This document shows positions 54,832 through 64,000 of a stretch of 64,000 nt of DNA, in pieces. The position numbers and the translations under genes are program-made. The stretch is from Hyphomicrobium sp. GTDB taxonomy: Bacteria; Pseudomonadota; Alphaproteobacteria; Rhizobiales; Hyphomicrobiaceae. The stretch is taken from NCBI GenBank assembly GCA_016716675.1, contig JADJVG010000004.1, positions 1 to 64,000 of the forward strand, written 5' to 3'. The notes beneath the pieces are model-generated. The model saw nothing but the letters and a program-made list of their open reading frames with translations, ran no database searches and was not told the DNA's origin. The stretch's first letter is position 1. Each line of letters opens with the position of its first letter.

Positions 54832-55926
54832 ATGACCGCTGCCGCTGACACGCCCGCTACCACTAATACGCCTAATCGTATCTGGGACGTCATCATCGTT
54901 GGCCAAGGGCTGGCGGGAACGACGCTGGCGTGGCAGCTGCTGCACGCAGGCGCAAGCGTGCTGGTGATCGATGAAGAGGCGCCGGTCACGACATCGAAGA
55001 TCGCGGCAGGGTTGATCACGCCGATCACCGGCCAGCGCCTCGCGTTGAGTTGGCGCGTCGATGACATGCTGCCGGCGGCGCGCGCCTTCTATGCGCGCGT
55101 CGAGGCCACGATCGGGCAGAAAGTCTTCCACGACCGTACCGCCGTGCGCCTGTTCAAAAGCGACATCGAACGCGACTTGTGGATGAAGCGCAAAGAGCTT
55201 CCCGCGTTTCAGGCGCATCTGACTGATCCACAGCCGAGCAACCTGCTTGACCCGTCCATCGGTGACGCGAGCGGCGGCGGCTTTCACATGCAGACGGCGC
55301 AGCTCGATGTGGCAGGCTACCTCGCCGCGTCGCGCGCTCATTTCAACTATGAGGCGATGGCGCTCGATTGGCACCGCGATGTCCAGCTTTCGGAAGCTGC
55401 CTCGATCGCTGGCGGTTATCGCGCCCGCCATATCATATCGTGTGAAGGCTTTGCCGCGACCCGCAACCCGTATTTCTCATGGGTGCCGTTCAAGGGCGCA
55501 AAGGGCGATATTCTGACGGTGCGCTTCCACCGGCCGGTGCCGCCGCAATGTTTGCATCGCGGCATCTGGGTCGTGCCAACGAGCGAGCCAGGCGTGTTCC
55601 GCGTCGGCGCAACCTATGACTGGCGAACGCTCGATCAGGTGCCCAGTATTTCCGGGCGCGCCGAAATCGAAGACCGCCTCGCGGCGTTTTTCCAGGTGCC
55701 GTATACGGTCATCGACCACAAGGCCGCCATCAGGCCGATTATCCGGGAAAGCAAGGCGTTGATGGGCCTGCATCCGCTCCACAATCGCCTCGGCTTTTTC
55801 AATGGCTTGGGCTCCAAGGGTTCGTTGCACGCCCCCTGGTTTGCCGGGTGCTTTGCAGCACACCTTGTCAATGGTGCGCCGTTGCCGCCGGCGTTTGACC
55901 TGCGCCGCCGCGTCGATCCGCTCTGA
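54832..55926 (+). CDS. FAD-dependent oxidoreductase (DAO family)
   Basis: 364 residues from ATG 54832. The dinucleotide-binding motif is VIIVGQGLAGTTLAWQLLHAG, followed by the acidic DEE end of the ADP-ribose site. The C-terminal RVGATYDWRTLD and GLGSKGSLHAPWFA segments fit the D-amino acid oxidase superfamily. Its position just behind eutC could mean a role on amines, but similar genes also occur before rarA elsewhere, so the substrate remains open. Confidence 0.82.
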   Translation: MTAAADTPATTNTPNRIWDVIIVGQGLAGTTLAWQLLHAGASVLVIDEEAPVTTSKIAAGLITPITGQRLALSWRVDDMLPAARAFYARVEATIGQKVFHDRTAVRLFKSDIERDLWMKRKELPAFQAHLTDPQPSNLLDPSIGDASGGGFHMQTAQLDVAGYLAASRAHFNYEAMALDWHRDVQLSEAASIAGGYRARHIISCEGFAATRNPYFSWVPFKGAKGDILTVRFHRPVPPQCLHRGIWVVPTSEPGVFRVGATYDWRTLDQVPSISGRAEIEDRLAAFFQVPYTVIDHKAAIRPIIRESKALMGLHPLHNRLGFFNGLGSKGSLHAPWFAGCFAAHLVNGAPLPPAFDLRRRVDPL

Positions 55927-55994
55927 CAGTCAGCTGTGTGTGACGCAGGGTTGGCCGTTTGGCTGGGGCGCCGCGCCGTTCTATAAGCACGTCC

Positions 55995-57311
55995 ATGACA
56001 AACCTGTTCGAAGCCGCCGGCTTGGAGAAGGGCGCGCCACGGCCGCTCGCCGATCGCCTGCGCCCGCAGAAACTGTCCGAGGTTGTCGGCCAGGATCACA
56101 TCGTCGGGCCTGATGGCACGCTGACCCGCATGCTCAAATCGGGCCGGGTTCCAAGCCTCATTCTCTGGGGCCCGCCCGGCTCTGGCAAGACCACGATCGC
56201 GCGGCTGCTGGCAGGAGAAACCAAACTCGCCTTCGAGCAACTGTCGGCTATTTTCTCAGGCGTCGCCGAACTACGCAAAGCCTTCGACCGTGCGCGCATC
56301 ATGCGCGAGCAGGGCAAGGGCACGCTGCTGTTCATCGATGAGATCCATCGCTTCAATCGCTCCCAGCAGGATAGCTTCCTGCCGTACATGGAAGACGGCA
56401 CCATCACGCTCGTCGGCGCGACGACTGAGAACCCGTCGTTCGAACTCAACGCCGCTGTGCTGTCACGCGCCACGGTGCTCACGCTCAATCGCCACGACGA
56501 GGCAGCGCTCGACGCCATCCTGATCCGCGCCGAAGCCGAGATGGGCCGCACGTTGCCGCTGGATACCGATGCGCGCGAGGCGCTCAAAGGCATGGCGGAC
56601 GGTGACGGCCGCACCATGATCAATCTGGCGGAGGACGTTTTTTCCGCCGTCGCCGATAAGGCGAAGCCCCTCAATCGCGACGCGCTGATGAAGCTGGTGC
56701 AGCGCCGCGCGCCGCTCTACGACAAAAGCCGCGAAGGTCACTACAACCTGATCTCGGCGCTGCATAAGAGCGTTCGCGGTTCCGACCCCGACGCGGCGTT
56801 ATATTACTTCTGCCGAATGCTCGATGGCGGTGAAGATCGCTTGTTCCTCGCGCGCCGGCTGGTGCGCATGGCGGTTGAGGATATCGGTCTCGCCGATCCG
56901 CAGGCGCTGGTCATTTGCAACGCCGCCAAGGACGCGTTCGATTTTCTCGGTAGTCCTGAAGGTGAGTTGGCGCTTGCCCAGGCCGTGATCTATCTGGCGA
57001 CGGCTCCCAAATCGAACGCCAACTATGTGGCCTACAAAGCTGCGATGCGCGCCGCCAAGGAGCACGGCAGTCTGGCGCCGCCGAAAGCTATTCTCAACGC
57101 GCCGACGAAGCTTATGGAAGACGAGGGATACGGCACCGAGTACCTCTACGACCACGATCAACCAGACGCATTTTCGGGGCAGAATTACTTCCCCGACGAC
57201 TTCAAAAAGCGGCCGCAGTATTACGATCCGCCCGAGCGCGGTTTTGAGCGCGAAATCAGAAAGCGCCTCGACTACTGGACCAAGCTACGCCGCGAACGGG
57301 GAAGAAGCTGA
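55995..57311 (+). CDS. rarA: Replication-associated recombination protein A
   Basis: 438 residues from ATG 55995 (MTNLFEAAGLEKGAPRPLADRLRP). AAA+ ATPase with Walker A GPPGSGKTT (Lys65), Walker B LLFIDEIHRFN and sensor ATTENPSFE, followed by the clamp-loader-like C-terminal domain (YLATAPKSNANYVAYKAAM and YKYLYDHD-like end). It acts at stalled replication forks. It converges with the SDR gene with 3 bp between them. Confidence 0.95.
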   Translation: MTNLFEAAGLEKGAPRPLADRLRPQKLSEVVGQDHIVGPDGTLTRMLKSGRVPSLILWGPPGSGKTTIARLLAGETKLAFEQLSAIFSGVAELRKAFDRARIMREQGKGTLLFIDEIHRFNRSQQDSFLPYMEDGTITLVGATTENPSFELNAAVLSRATVLTLNRHDEAALDAILIRAEAEMGRTLPLDTDAREALKGMADGDGRTMINLAEDVFSAVADKAKPLNRDALMKLVQRRAPLYDKSREGHYNLISALHKSVRGSDPDAALYYFCRMLDGGEDRLFLARRLVRMAVEDIGLADPQALVICNAAKDAFDFLGSPEGELALAQAVIYLATAPKSNANYVAYKAAMRAAKEHGSLAPPKAILNAPTKLMEDEGYGTEYLYDHDQPDAFSGQNYFPDDFKKRPQYYDPPERGFEREIRKRLDYWTKLRRERGRS

Positions 57312-57314
57312 GGC

Positions 57315-58094
57315 CTAGAGTTCAGCTGTGCCGGCGACTTCGGCGGGCGAGCGGGTGCTGCTAGGTTCGTCTTCAGGGCGCCAGTCGCGGAACTTGACGA
57401 CGTCGCCGTTGCGCTGACAGAGCGGTGAGGCGAGTTCGAGAAACAGCGGAACCAGATCTTCCGGAGCGGGCAGGGTTGCCGAGTTCTCGCCGGGAAACGC
57501 CTTGGCGCGCATCTGCGTGCGGGTTGCGCCCGGATTGATCAGGTTGGCGCGTACATTGGTGTTTTCGAGTTCCGCCGCCCAGCTTTTGACGAGCGCTTCG
57601 AGACCAGCTTTCGACGCCGCATACGGCCCCCAATAGGCATATGTGCCCTTGGCGGCGCCCGACGTCACGAACACGGCGCGGCCCGCATCCGATCGCTTCA
57701 ACAGCGGATCGAGCGTGCGGATCAAACGCCAATTGGCGTTCAGGTTGACGTCAATCGTGGTCAGGAAGCCGTCCTCGGTAATATGCCCGAGCGGCGACAA
57801 CGGTCCGAGAATGCCGGCATTGGCGATCAGGATGTCGAGCTTTTCCCAGCGCTGAAACAGCGTCGGCCCAAGCTGGTCGATGCGGTCGCCCTTTTTCAGA
57901 TCGAGATGCAACAGCGTTGCCGCGCCGCCCGCCGCCTGGATTTCATCATCGAGACTTTCGAGCTGCGATAGCGACCGCGCGGTGATCACGACATGCGCAC
58001 CGGCTTTGGCGAGACCGAGCGCCACGGCGCGTCCAATGCCGCGCGATGCACCAGTGACGAGGGCCACGCGGCCTTTGAACGGCAAGTCTGACAT
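57315..58094 (-). CDS. Short-chain dehydrogenase/reductase
   Basis: 259 residues, classical SDR: NAD(P) site TGASRGIG, ANAG, catalytic Ser in FVTSGAAKG and the YAASK pair. The last 30 residues are a Pro/Ser/Glu-rich extension. It lies directly downstream of purF on the same strand with a 24-bp gap, as in other Rhizobiales, but its substrate is not known. Confidence 0.9.
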   Translation of the reverse strand: MSDLPFKGRVALVTGASRGIGRAVALGLAKAGAHVVITARSLSQLESLDDEIQAAGGAATLLHLDLKKGDRIDQLGPTLFQRWEKLDILIANAGILGPLSPLGHITEDGFLTTIDVNLNANWRLIRTLDPLLKRSDAGRAVFVTSGAAKGTYAYWGPYAASKAGLEALVKSWAAELENTNVRANLINPGATRTQMRAKAFPGENSATLPAPEDLVPLFLELASPLCQRNGDVVKFRDWRPEDEPSSTRSPAEVAGTAEL

Positions 58095-58118
58095 ATGCGG
58101 ACCTTACAATCGAGAATA

Positions 58119-59666
58119 TCAGCCGACTTCCGCGAGCAGCGAGAGCTGGCGCGGTGGGCTTTCGCCGCTCTGGTCGGTCAACTCGGTCGGATAATCGCCG
58201 GTGAAGCAATGATCGGTGAATTGCGGTGACCGGTCATCGCGGCCTTCCACACCAATGGAGCGATAGATGCCGTTGACGGACAGGAACGCCAAGCTGTCCG
58301 CGTCCATAAACGCCCGCATGCCTTCCAGGTCCATATTGGCGGCAAGCAGGTCGCGTTTGCTCGGCGTATCGATGCCGTAGAAATCCGGATGCGTAATTGG
58401 CGGCGACGAGATGCGCATATGAACTTCCGCCGCTCCGGCGTCGCGGATCAACTGCACGATCTTTTTTGAGGTCGTGCCGCGCACCACGCTATCGTCGATT
58501 AGGATGACGCGGTTGCCCTTGATGACGCTGGAATTCGCCGAATGCTTGAGCTTGACGCCAAGCTGGCGAATGCGCTGCTCAGGCTCGATGAACGTGCGGC
58601 CGACATAGTGGTTGCGGATGATGCCAAGTTCGAACGGAATGCCGCTTTCGCGGCTGAAGCCGATGGCTGCTGGCACGCCTGAGTCCGGTATCGGCACAAC
58701 GACGTCGGCAATGGCTGGCGCTTCGCGCGCAAGCTGCGTGCCCATGGCGCGGCGAATTTCGTAAACCGTGCGGCCGCCGACGATGGAATCTGGACGCGAG
58801 AAATAAATGTATTCGAAGATGCACGGGCGCGCGGCGCGCTTCGGGAACGGGCGATGGCTTTCAAGGCCCTCATCGGTGATCACCACGACTTCACCGTTCT
58901 CGACTTCGCGTACGAACTCGGCGCCGACGATATCAAGTGCACAGGTTTCAGACGCCAGAACGTAAGCATGACCGAGGCGGCCGATGACCAGCGGGCGAAT
59001 GCCGATCGGATCGCGTGCGCCGATCATCACGTCGTTGGTCAGGCAGACGAGGGCATACGACCCTTCGACCTGACGGATGGCATCTATCAGGCGTTCGACG
59101 GTCCGGCGCTTCTTCGAGCGCGACAGCAGATGCAGGATCACTTCGGTGTCGGACGTCGAGTGGCAGATGGCGCCCGATGAGATGAGGTCGTGGCGGATGG
59201 TCAGAGCGTTCGTCAGGTTGCCGTTATGCGCGACAGCGAAACCGCCGGTATCGATATCGCAGAACAGTGGCTGGACGTTGCGGATCAGCGGATCGCCGGT
59301 TGTCGAATAGCGGTTGTGGCCGATGGCCATCCGGCCCCTGAGACGTTCCAGAACATGGGCTTTGGAGAAGTTATCGCCAACGAGGCCCATGCGACGTTCG
59401 GAATGGAACTTGCGGCCGTCATAGGAAACGATGCCAGACGCTTCCTGGCCGCGGTGCTGGAGTGCGTGCAGACCCAGCGCGGTAATCGCGGCTGCGTCAG
59501 GGTGATTGAAAATGCCGAACACGCCGCACTCTTCGCGCAGCCTGTCGTCGCCGTAGCGGGTAAAGGTCAGACCGTCGATCGTGACACCGGTCGAAGGTTG
59601 CGTATCGGCGTGCGCCGCGTTTCGCTCGTGCGGGCTGCTCGAATAGGTCTCGCTTGACTGGGTCAT
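58119..59666 (-). CDS. purF: Amidophosphoribosyltransferase
   Basis: About 515 residues from ATG 59666, chosen for its GGGAGGT site; the frame extends to 59726. A propeptide of about 46 residues precedes the nucleophile Cys of ECGVFGIFN, which is exposed by processing. HALQHRGQEASGI, the PRPP site VILIDDSVVRGTTSKKIV and the C-terminal cysteine region complete the enzyme. It starts purine synthesis by making phosphoribosylamine. It follows cvpA. Confidence 0.96.
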   Translation of the reverse strand: MTQSSETYSSSPHERNAAHADTQPSTGVTIDGLTFTRYGDDRLREECGVFGIFNHPDAAAITALGLHALQHRGQEASGIVSYDGRKFHSERRMGLVGDNFSKAHVLERLRGRMAIGHNRYSTTGDPLIRNVQPLFCDIDTGGFAVAHNGNLTNALTIRHDLISSGAICHSTSDTEVILHLLSRSKKRRTVERLIDAIRQVEGSYALVCLTNDVMIGARDPIGIRPLVIGRLGHAYVLASETCALDIVGAEFVREVENGEVVVITDEGLESHRPFPKRAARPCIFEYIYFSRPDSIVGGRTVYEIRRAMGTQLAREAPAIADVVVPIPDSGVPAAIGFSRESGIPFELGIIRNHYVGRTFIEPEQRIRQLGVKLKHSANSSVIKGNRVILIDDSVVRGTTSKKIVQLIRDAGAAEVHMRISSPPITHPDFYGIDTPSKRDLLAANMDLEGMRAFMDADSLAFLSVNGIYRSIGVEGRDDRSPQFTDHCFTGDYPTELTDQSGESPPRQLSLLAEVG

Positions 59667-59781
59667 AGCCACCTCCCGCACTTCAGCCGCTGGATACGCT
59701 TGCACTGATACGCCTGCACAGGGCACGTCCGCAAAACGATACGCTTGTCGCCGCTGCCCACAGGTGCGGGCTGACGGGGCG

Positions 59782-60423
59782 TCATACGGCCGTCATATAG
59801 TACCGCTTACAGCCAAACGCCAGCGTGACCAATCGACCGTCGCGATTAAGCAAATTGAGGTTACCCTGCTGGTCGGGTTGGGTCGGCGCTGGTTCGGTTG
59901 GTGGCGGCGTGGTCAATGAAGATGGCACCACCTGCATCAAAACGGTACGGATGCTGTTACCTGTACTCTGAATATAGGGTTTGAACACCGCATCCTTTAC
60001 CCACGGAAAATGGGTTTTCTCGTCCGGGAAGAACGACTGGTAGAACATGTACGGAATGACGATCAGGATGAAGCCGCGCGCGATCCCGAACACAAATCCC
60101 AGAATGCGGTCGATCATGCCAACCCGGCTATCGAGAATGGCGTCTGAAATGCGCGCCGTGATCAGGTGCACGATAATCAGCACGATCAAGGCGACGACCA
60201 GGGCGACGACGGCAAGCGCGATCTGAGGGGGGAGGCCGGTCTGCGCGGCAATATCCGCCGACAAGTCTTTCTTGGTGAAGAAGATCCAGGCGCCGACACC
60301 AGCAGCGGCGATCCACGACACGATCGACAGGAGCTCGCGCGCTAGGCCGCGATAAAGCGCCAGCAGGCCCGAGATGAAGCAGACTGCCAGCAAGGCCAGG
60401 TCGAGGTAGGTGAATGGGCCCAT
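59782..60423 (-). CDS. cvpA: CvpA family membrane protein
   Basis: 213 residues with four hydrophobic segments in the first 135 residues and the LALLAVCFISGLLALYRGLARELLS opening typical of CvpA. The last 60 residues are Pro/Gln-rich and soluble. CvpA is linked to envelope homeostasis and colicin V export and often lies before purF, as here. Confidence 0.92.
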   Translation of the reverse strand: MGPFTYLDLALLAVCFISGLLALYRGLARELLSIVSWIAAAGVGAWIFFTKKDLSADIAAQTGLPPQIALAVVALVVALIVLIIVHLITARISDAILDSRVGMIDRILGFVFGIARGFILIVIPYMFYQSFFPDEKTHFPWVKDAVFKPYIQSTGNSIRTVLMQVVPSSLTTPPPTEPAPTQPDQQGNLNLLNRDGRLVTLAFGCKRYYMTAV

Positions 60424-60533
60424 TGGCCTAGATCCCTCTTTCGCTCTCAGGCGTCCCCGAACGCCCGAACTTCAACGCCAGGTCGTCGAACAACGCTTTG
60501 ATAAAGAGACTGGTTACCATCTGATTGCCCCAG

Positions 60534-61925
60534 TCAGTCGCATGACAGCGCGGTCGCTGCAAGCGACTTGAGGTGGCCGATACGTGACAGTGTGAGCTTT
60601 GCACCGGTAGCGGTCGCAGCCGGCACCTCCGCATCGCCCGATTCCGGTATAACCGCGCTAGAAAACCCCAGTTTCGAGGCTTCCTTGAGACGGGCCGGCA
60701 TCATCGACGCCGCTCGTACCGCGCCCGACAACGAAACCTCGCCAAAGTAAACGGCGTCTCGCGGCAGCGAAACGCCGGAAATCGACGAGAGCAGCGCCGC
60801 GGCGGCCGCGAGATCGCCCGCCGGTTCGTTGATTTTCAATCCACCGGCGACGTTCAAATAGACATCGTGGCTCGAAAACGACACTCCACAGCGGGCATCG
60901 AGGACGGCCAGCAACATGTTTAGCCGGTTGGTGTCCCAACCGACGACGGCGCGGCGCGGAGTGCCGAGGCCCGACGGTGCCACAAGCGCCTGAATTTCGA
61001 CGAGCAGGGGCCGGGTGCCTTCCAGTCCGGCAAAGACTGCTGCACCGGGACTGAGCGCCATGCGGTCGCCAAGGAACAGTTCGGAGGGGTTCGCGACTTC
61101 GCGCAGGCCGCCGGTGACCATCTCGAACACGCCGATCTCGTCGGAGGGGCCAAATCGATTCTTGACCGCCCGCAGGATGCGATACGGGTGGCCGCGATCA
61201 CCTTCGAAATACAACACGGTGTCGACCATATGCTCGATCACCTTTGGGCCGGCGATCTGGCCGTCCTTGGTGACGTGGCCGACGAGCAGCACGGCCGCAC
61301 CTGCCATTTTGGCGTAGCGGATCAGCGACTGGGCGGCGGCACGAACCTGACTGACGGTACCCGGCGCGGCGTCGAGCGTATCGGCCCACAGCGTCTGAAT
61401 GGAATCGATCACGACGAGGTCGGGCGCACGGCCCTCGGCAAGGGTCGCGAGAATGTTGGAGAGGTTGGTTTCGGATGCGAGGCCAACAGGCGCGTCGCTC
61501 AGCCCCAAGCGCTCGGCGCGCAGCCGCACCTGCGCTATCGCTTCTTCGCCGGAGAAGTAGACGGCGCGGCGGCCCGACGTTGCGAGGTGCGCGGTCAGCT
61601 GCAGCAGAAGCGTCGATTTGCCGATGCCGGGTTCGCCGCCGATCAGGATCGCTGACCCCGGCACGATGCCGCCGCCCGTGACGCGGTCGAGTTCGGCGTT
61701 GCCGGTGGAAAAGCGCGGCGCTTCCGCCGTCGAGCCTTTCAGGGTTTCGAGTTTGACGACGCGCCCCTTGGTCTTTTGGGTGATGCCCGACCCCGGCGGC
61801 GGACCGGCGTCGGTTTCCTCAACCAGCGTGTTCCATTCTTCGCAGGCCGCGCACTTGCCCGCCCAGCGCGGCGAGGTGGCCCCACACGACTGACAGACGA
61901 AAAGTGATTTTGCAGACTTGGCCAT
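60534..61925 (-). CDS. radA: DNA repair protein RadA
   Basis: 463 residues. An N-terminal zinc finger (CQSCGATSPRWAGKCAAC) precedes the RecA-like core with Walker A GEPGIGKST, the RadA motif KNRFGPSDEIGVFEM, and a Lon-like C-terminal domain with GGLKINEPAGDLAAA. It processes recombination intermediates. The gene is 2 bp downstream of alr and they are clearly in one transcript. Confidence 0.96.
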   Translation of the reverse strand: MAKSAKSLFVCQSCGATSPRWAGKCAACEEWNTLVEETDAGPPPGSGITQKTKGRVVKLETLKGSTAEAPRFSTGNAELDRVTGGGIVPGSAILIGGEPGIGKSTLLLQLTAHLATSGRRAVYFSGEEAIAQVRLRAERLGLSDAPVGLASETNLSNILATLAEGRAPDLVVIDSIQTLWADTLDAAPGTVSQVRAAAQSLIRYAKMAGAAVLLVGHVTKDGQIAGPKVIEHMVDTVLYFEGDRGHPYRILRAVKNRFGPSDEIGVFEMVTGGLREVANPSELFLGDRMALSPGAAVFAGLEGTRPLLVEIQALVAPSGLGTPRRAVVGWDTNRLNMLLAVLDARCGVSFSSHDVYLNVAGGLKINEPAGDLAAAAALLSSISGVSLPRDAVYFGEVSLSGAVRAASMMPARLKEASKLGFSSAVIPESGDAEVPAATATGAKLTLSRIGHLKSLAATALSCD

Positions 61926-61927
61926 CG

Positions 61928-63103
61928 CTATTGGCTATCCCCGATGTAGACGCGCGCAAACCGCTGCCCCAGGCGCGTGAGGATTTCGTAGCCGATGGTG
62001 CCGGCTGAATATCCGGCGTCTTCGATCGACAGACCACGGCCGATCAAGTCAGCGAAATCGCCGACCCTGACAGCATCCGCCGGAAGCTCCGTCACATCGA
62101 CGGTGATAAGGTCCATCGACACGCGCCCGACAATGGGGGCGAGCGTGCCAGCGATCACAACATGCCCGCCCGGGCGGCCATCGGGCGCGCTCGCCGAGCG
62201 AGGAATCCCGTCGGCGTAACCGGCTGCGATCGTTGCAATGCGGCTTGGGCGCGTGGCGCGCCACGTTGCCGAATAGCCGACTGTCTCTCCGGGTGGCACA
62301 TCGTGCACCGCCAGCACGCGCGCCGAAACGGAGACAGCGGGCAGCACTGGCGCCGGATTGGATTGCGAGGCTTGTCCGCCATAGAGCGCGTACCCCGGGC
62401 GCACGAGATCGAAGTGATATTGCGATCCGAGCATCAAACCGTCGGAAGCGGCAAGCGAACGCGGCACGCCCGGAAACAACGCGGTCAACGTTTCAAAAGC
62501 CAGCAGTTGATCGCGGTTCTTGCGGTCGGCGGGATTATCGGCTGACGCCAGATGGCTCATGATTAGTCGCACGTCGATGCCCGGCATCAGCAGACCCGGT
62601 TCAGCCGCGATGCGGCGAACATCACGCGCCGGCAGGCCGAGCCGGTTCAGACCGGTATCGATATGCATCGCGGCGGGCAGATTGGCGTGGCGAGACGTGG
62701 CAAGCACAGACCAGCGCGCCACATCGTCCAGCGTTGACAGCACCGGCATCACGCCGAGCGCCACGAACGTTTCGCCGCCGTCGCCCGCTAGGCCATCGAG
62801 GGCAAAGATGTCAGCCTTTGGCGCGAGACTGCGCGCTAGCCGGGCTTCATCCGGTGTAGCGATGAAGAACGTGCTGCATCCGGCTTTGACCAGCGCCGGG
62901 ATGACGCGCGCCGCGCCAAGGCCATAGGCATCAGCTTTCACAACGGCGCCGCAGCGGGCAGGGGGCACACGGCGTGCAAGCGCCTGCCAGTTGTTGGCAA
63001 TCGTTGCCAGATCAACGGTAATCACGCCCGTCGCACCAGCAGGTGCAGCGTCGGCAAGAGGCGATGCGGCGGTGAGGCTCTGATGTTTGGCTATGGGGTT
63101 CAC
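61928..63103 (-). CDS. alr: Alanine racemase
   Basis: 391 residues. The start is most likely the GTG at 63103, because the upstream part of the frame overlaps dnaB and does not resemble the family. The PLP lysine lies in AVVKADAYGLGA, and the catalytic Tyr region is VGYSATWRA. HIDTGLNRLGL and GRVSMDLITVDVTEL also match. It makes D-alanine for peptidoglycan. No strong ribosome site is visible, so coupling to dnaB is possible. Confidence 0.93.
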   Translation of the reverse strand: MNPIAKHQSLTAASPLADAAPAGATGVITVDLATIANNWQALARRVPPARCGAVVKADAYGLGAARVIPALVKAGCSTFFIATPDEARLARSLAPKADIFALDGLAGDGGETFVALGVMPVLSTLDDVARWSVLATSRHANLPAAMHIDTGLNRLGLPARDVRRIAAEPGLLMPGIDVRLIMSHLASADNPADRKNRDQLLAFETLTALFPGVPRSLAASDGLMLGSQYHFDLVRPGYALYGGQASQSNPAPVLPAVSVSARVLAVHDVPPGETVGYSATWRATRPSRIATIAAGYADGIPRSASAPDGRPGGHVVIAGTLAPIVGRVSMDLITVDVTELPADAVRVGDFADLIGRGLSIEDAGYSAGTIGYEILTRLGQRFARVYIGDSQ

Positions 63104-63150
63104 CGGTCTGGCAGCATGTAATCGCGCGCCAGATTGCCGAAGCGCGTAAA

Positions 63151-64000
63151 CTAACCTTCGAACGACAGCTCGACCGTTCCAACCGGACCGTGACGCTGTT
63201 TGCCGATGATCACTTCCGCTTTGCCGGACGCCTGGCTCATCTTGGCCATCCAATCCGAGAATTCAGGCGTTCCTTCGGCAGGTTTGGTACGCTCGATGTA
63301 GTATTCGTCGCGGTAGACGAACATCACGACGTCGGCGTCCTGCTCGGATCGAGCCCGATTCACGAAGGTCGGAGAGCTGCGGCCGCTTGTCGTCGCGGTT
63401 TTCGACCTGACGTGAGAGCTGCGACAGCGCGATGATCGGCACCACCAGTTCCTTGGCCAGCGCCTTGAGACCCGTGGTGATTTCGGTGATTTCCTGGACG
63501 CGATTGCCATCGCCTTTCTTCGAACCGGCCAGCAACTGAAGGTAGTCAACGACCAGCAGGTCAAGTCCGTGCTGGCGCTTCAATTTGCGGGCGCGCGCTG
63601 AAAGCTGCGCAATGGTAATGCCGCCGGTTTGGTCGATGAACAGCGGAATGCGCGACATCTCGGCCGCCACTTCCGACAGCTTGCGGAACTCCTGCTCGTC
63701 GATCATGCCGCGGCGGATTTTCTCCGACGAAATTTCGGCCTGTTCCGCGAGAATACGAGTGGCCAACTGTTCGCTCGACATTTCCAGCGAGAAGAAGCCG
63801 ACGATGCCGCCATCGACGGTTTCCATCGACCCGTCGGCGGCGCGTTCGCCCTTGTAGGCTTTGGCGACGTTGTAGGCGATGTTGGTTGCGAGCGCGGTTT
63901 TGCCCATCGACGGGCGTCCGGCGAGAATGATCAAGTCTGAGCGTTGCAGGCCGCCGAGCTTGTTATCGAGATCCGACAAGCCCGTTGACGCGCCCGACAA
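63151..64000 (-). CDS. dnaB: Replicative DNA helicase, C-terminal part (cut by window end; apparent frameshift)
   Basis: The RecA-like domain is present: Walker A GRPSMGKTALATNIA, SLEMSSEQLATRILAE, VVDYLQLL and ALSQLSRQVENRDDKRP. After LSDLRESGSI the frame breaks: one extra C at about 63348 separates it from EQDADVVMFVYRDEYYIERTK and the normal C-terminus ending at 63151. As this helicase is essential, a sequence error is the best explanation. The N-terminal domain lies beyond the window. The gene heads the dnaB-alr-radA-cvpA-purF order. Confidence 0.95.

Noticed and set aside
53996..55926. Possibility that the FAD oxidoreductase is part of an ethanolamine oxidation route
   Set aside because: Position after eutC is the only support, and the family is too broad to assign a substrate.
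1..64000. CRISPR arrays, tRNA or rRNA genes, integrases, prophage genes
   Set aside because: None is recognisable by reading; in particular no integrase accompanies the repeat-bounded segment.

Overview
The window looks like chromosomal DNA of an alphaproteobacterium of the order Hyphomicrobiales (Rhizobiales). It is GC-rich. The gene orders cysE-DUF3126, patatin/hisI/folE/IscU-like/yidD and dnaB-alr-radA-cvpA-purF are typical of that order, and small families such as DUF1489, BTLCP and PAS_5 point the same way. A bchE-type gene hints at a phototroph or a close relative of one, but no other photosynthesis gene is in view.

Layout. 1-9 kb: sulfur and stress genes (cysE end, gamma carbonic anhydrase), a BTLCP protease, PilZ and PAS proteins, rhomboid, CBS, patatin, hisI, folE, an Fe-S scaffold and yidD. 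9-14.3 kb: thrS, then small exported proteins separated by blocks of palindromic repeats. 14.5-24.6 kb: queuosine genes queF-queD-queE and, 7 kb away, queC. Between them lie a DUF4274-like gene, an L,D-transpeptidase and a foreign-looking segment (broken Tat-exported amidohydrolase, OprB porin, a duplicated gene fragment and an IS3 remnant) bounded by direct repeats of about 100 bp. 24.7-36 kb: enolase, a periplasmic coiled-coil protein, an aminotransferase, an MFS carrier, a DUF4846 protein and a second broken amidohydrolase. 36-38.2 kb: glnB-glnA behind a sigma-54-type promoter. 38.4-45.8 kb: nnrD, a 780-residue Pro/Ala-rich membrane-anchored repeat protein, a thioesterase, a reductase and a Do-type protease. 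46-55.9 kb: an accessory stretch with a bactofilin carrying a cadherin/CSPG-like domain, a regulator, bchE, and an ethanolamine system (EutR-like regulator, permease, eutB, eutC, FAD oxidoreductase). 56-64 kb: rarA, an SDR, purF, cvpA, radA, alr and dnaB.

The genes connect in a few places. FolE makes the pterin precursor used by QueD, QueE, QueC and QueF to make preQ1. PII (glnB) controls glutamine synthetase (glnA), and ammonia from EutBC would feed the same nitrogen pool. BchE and EutBC are both cobalamin-dependent.

At least a dozen genes are split by single-base shifts, including glnA, eno and dnaB, several of them at homopolymer runs. Many of these are probably sequence errors rather than real pseudogenes. 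The two amidohydrolase genes may be genuinely decayed, since one also carries an in-frame stop codon.
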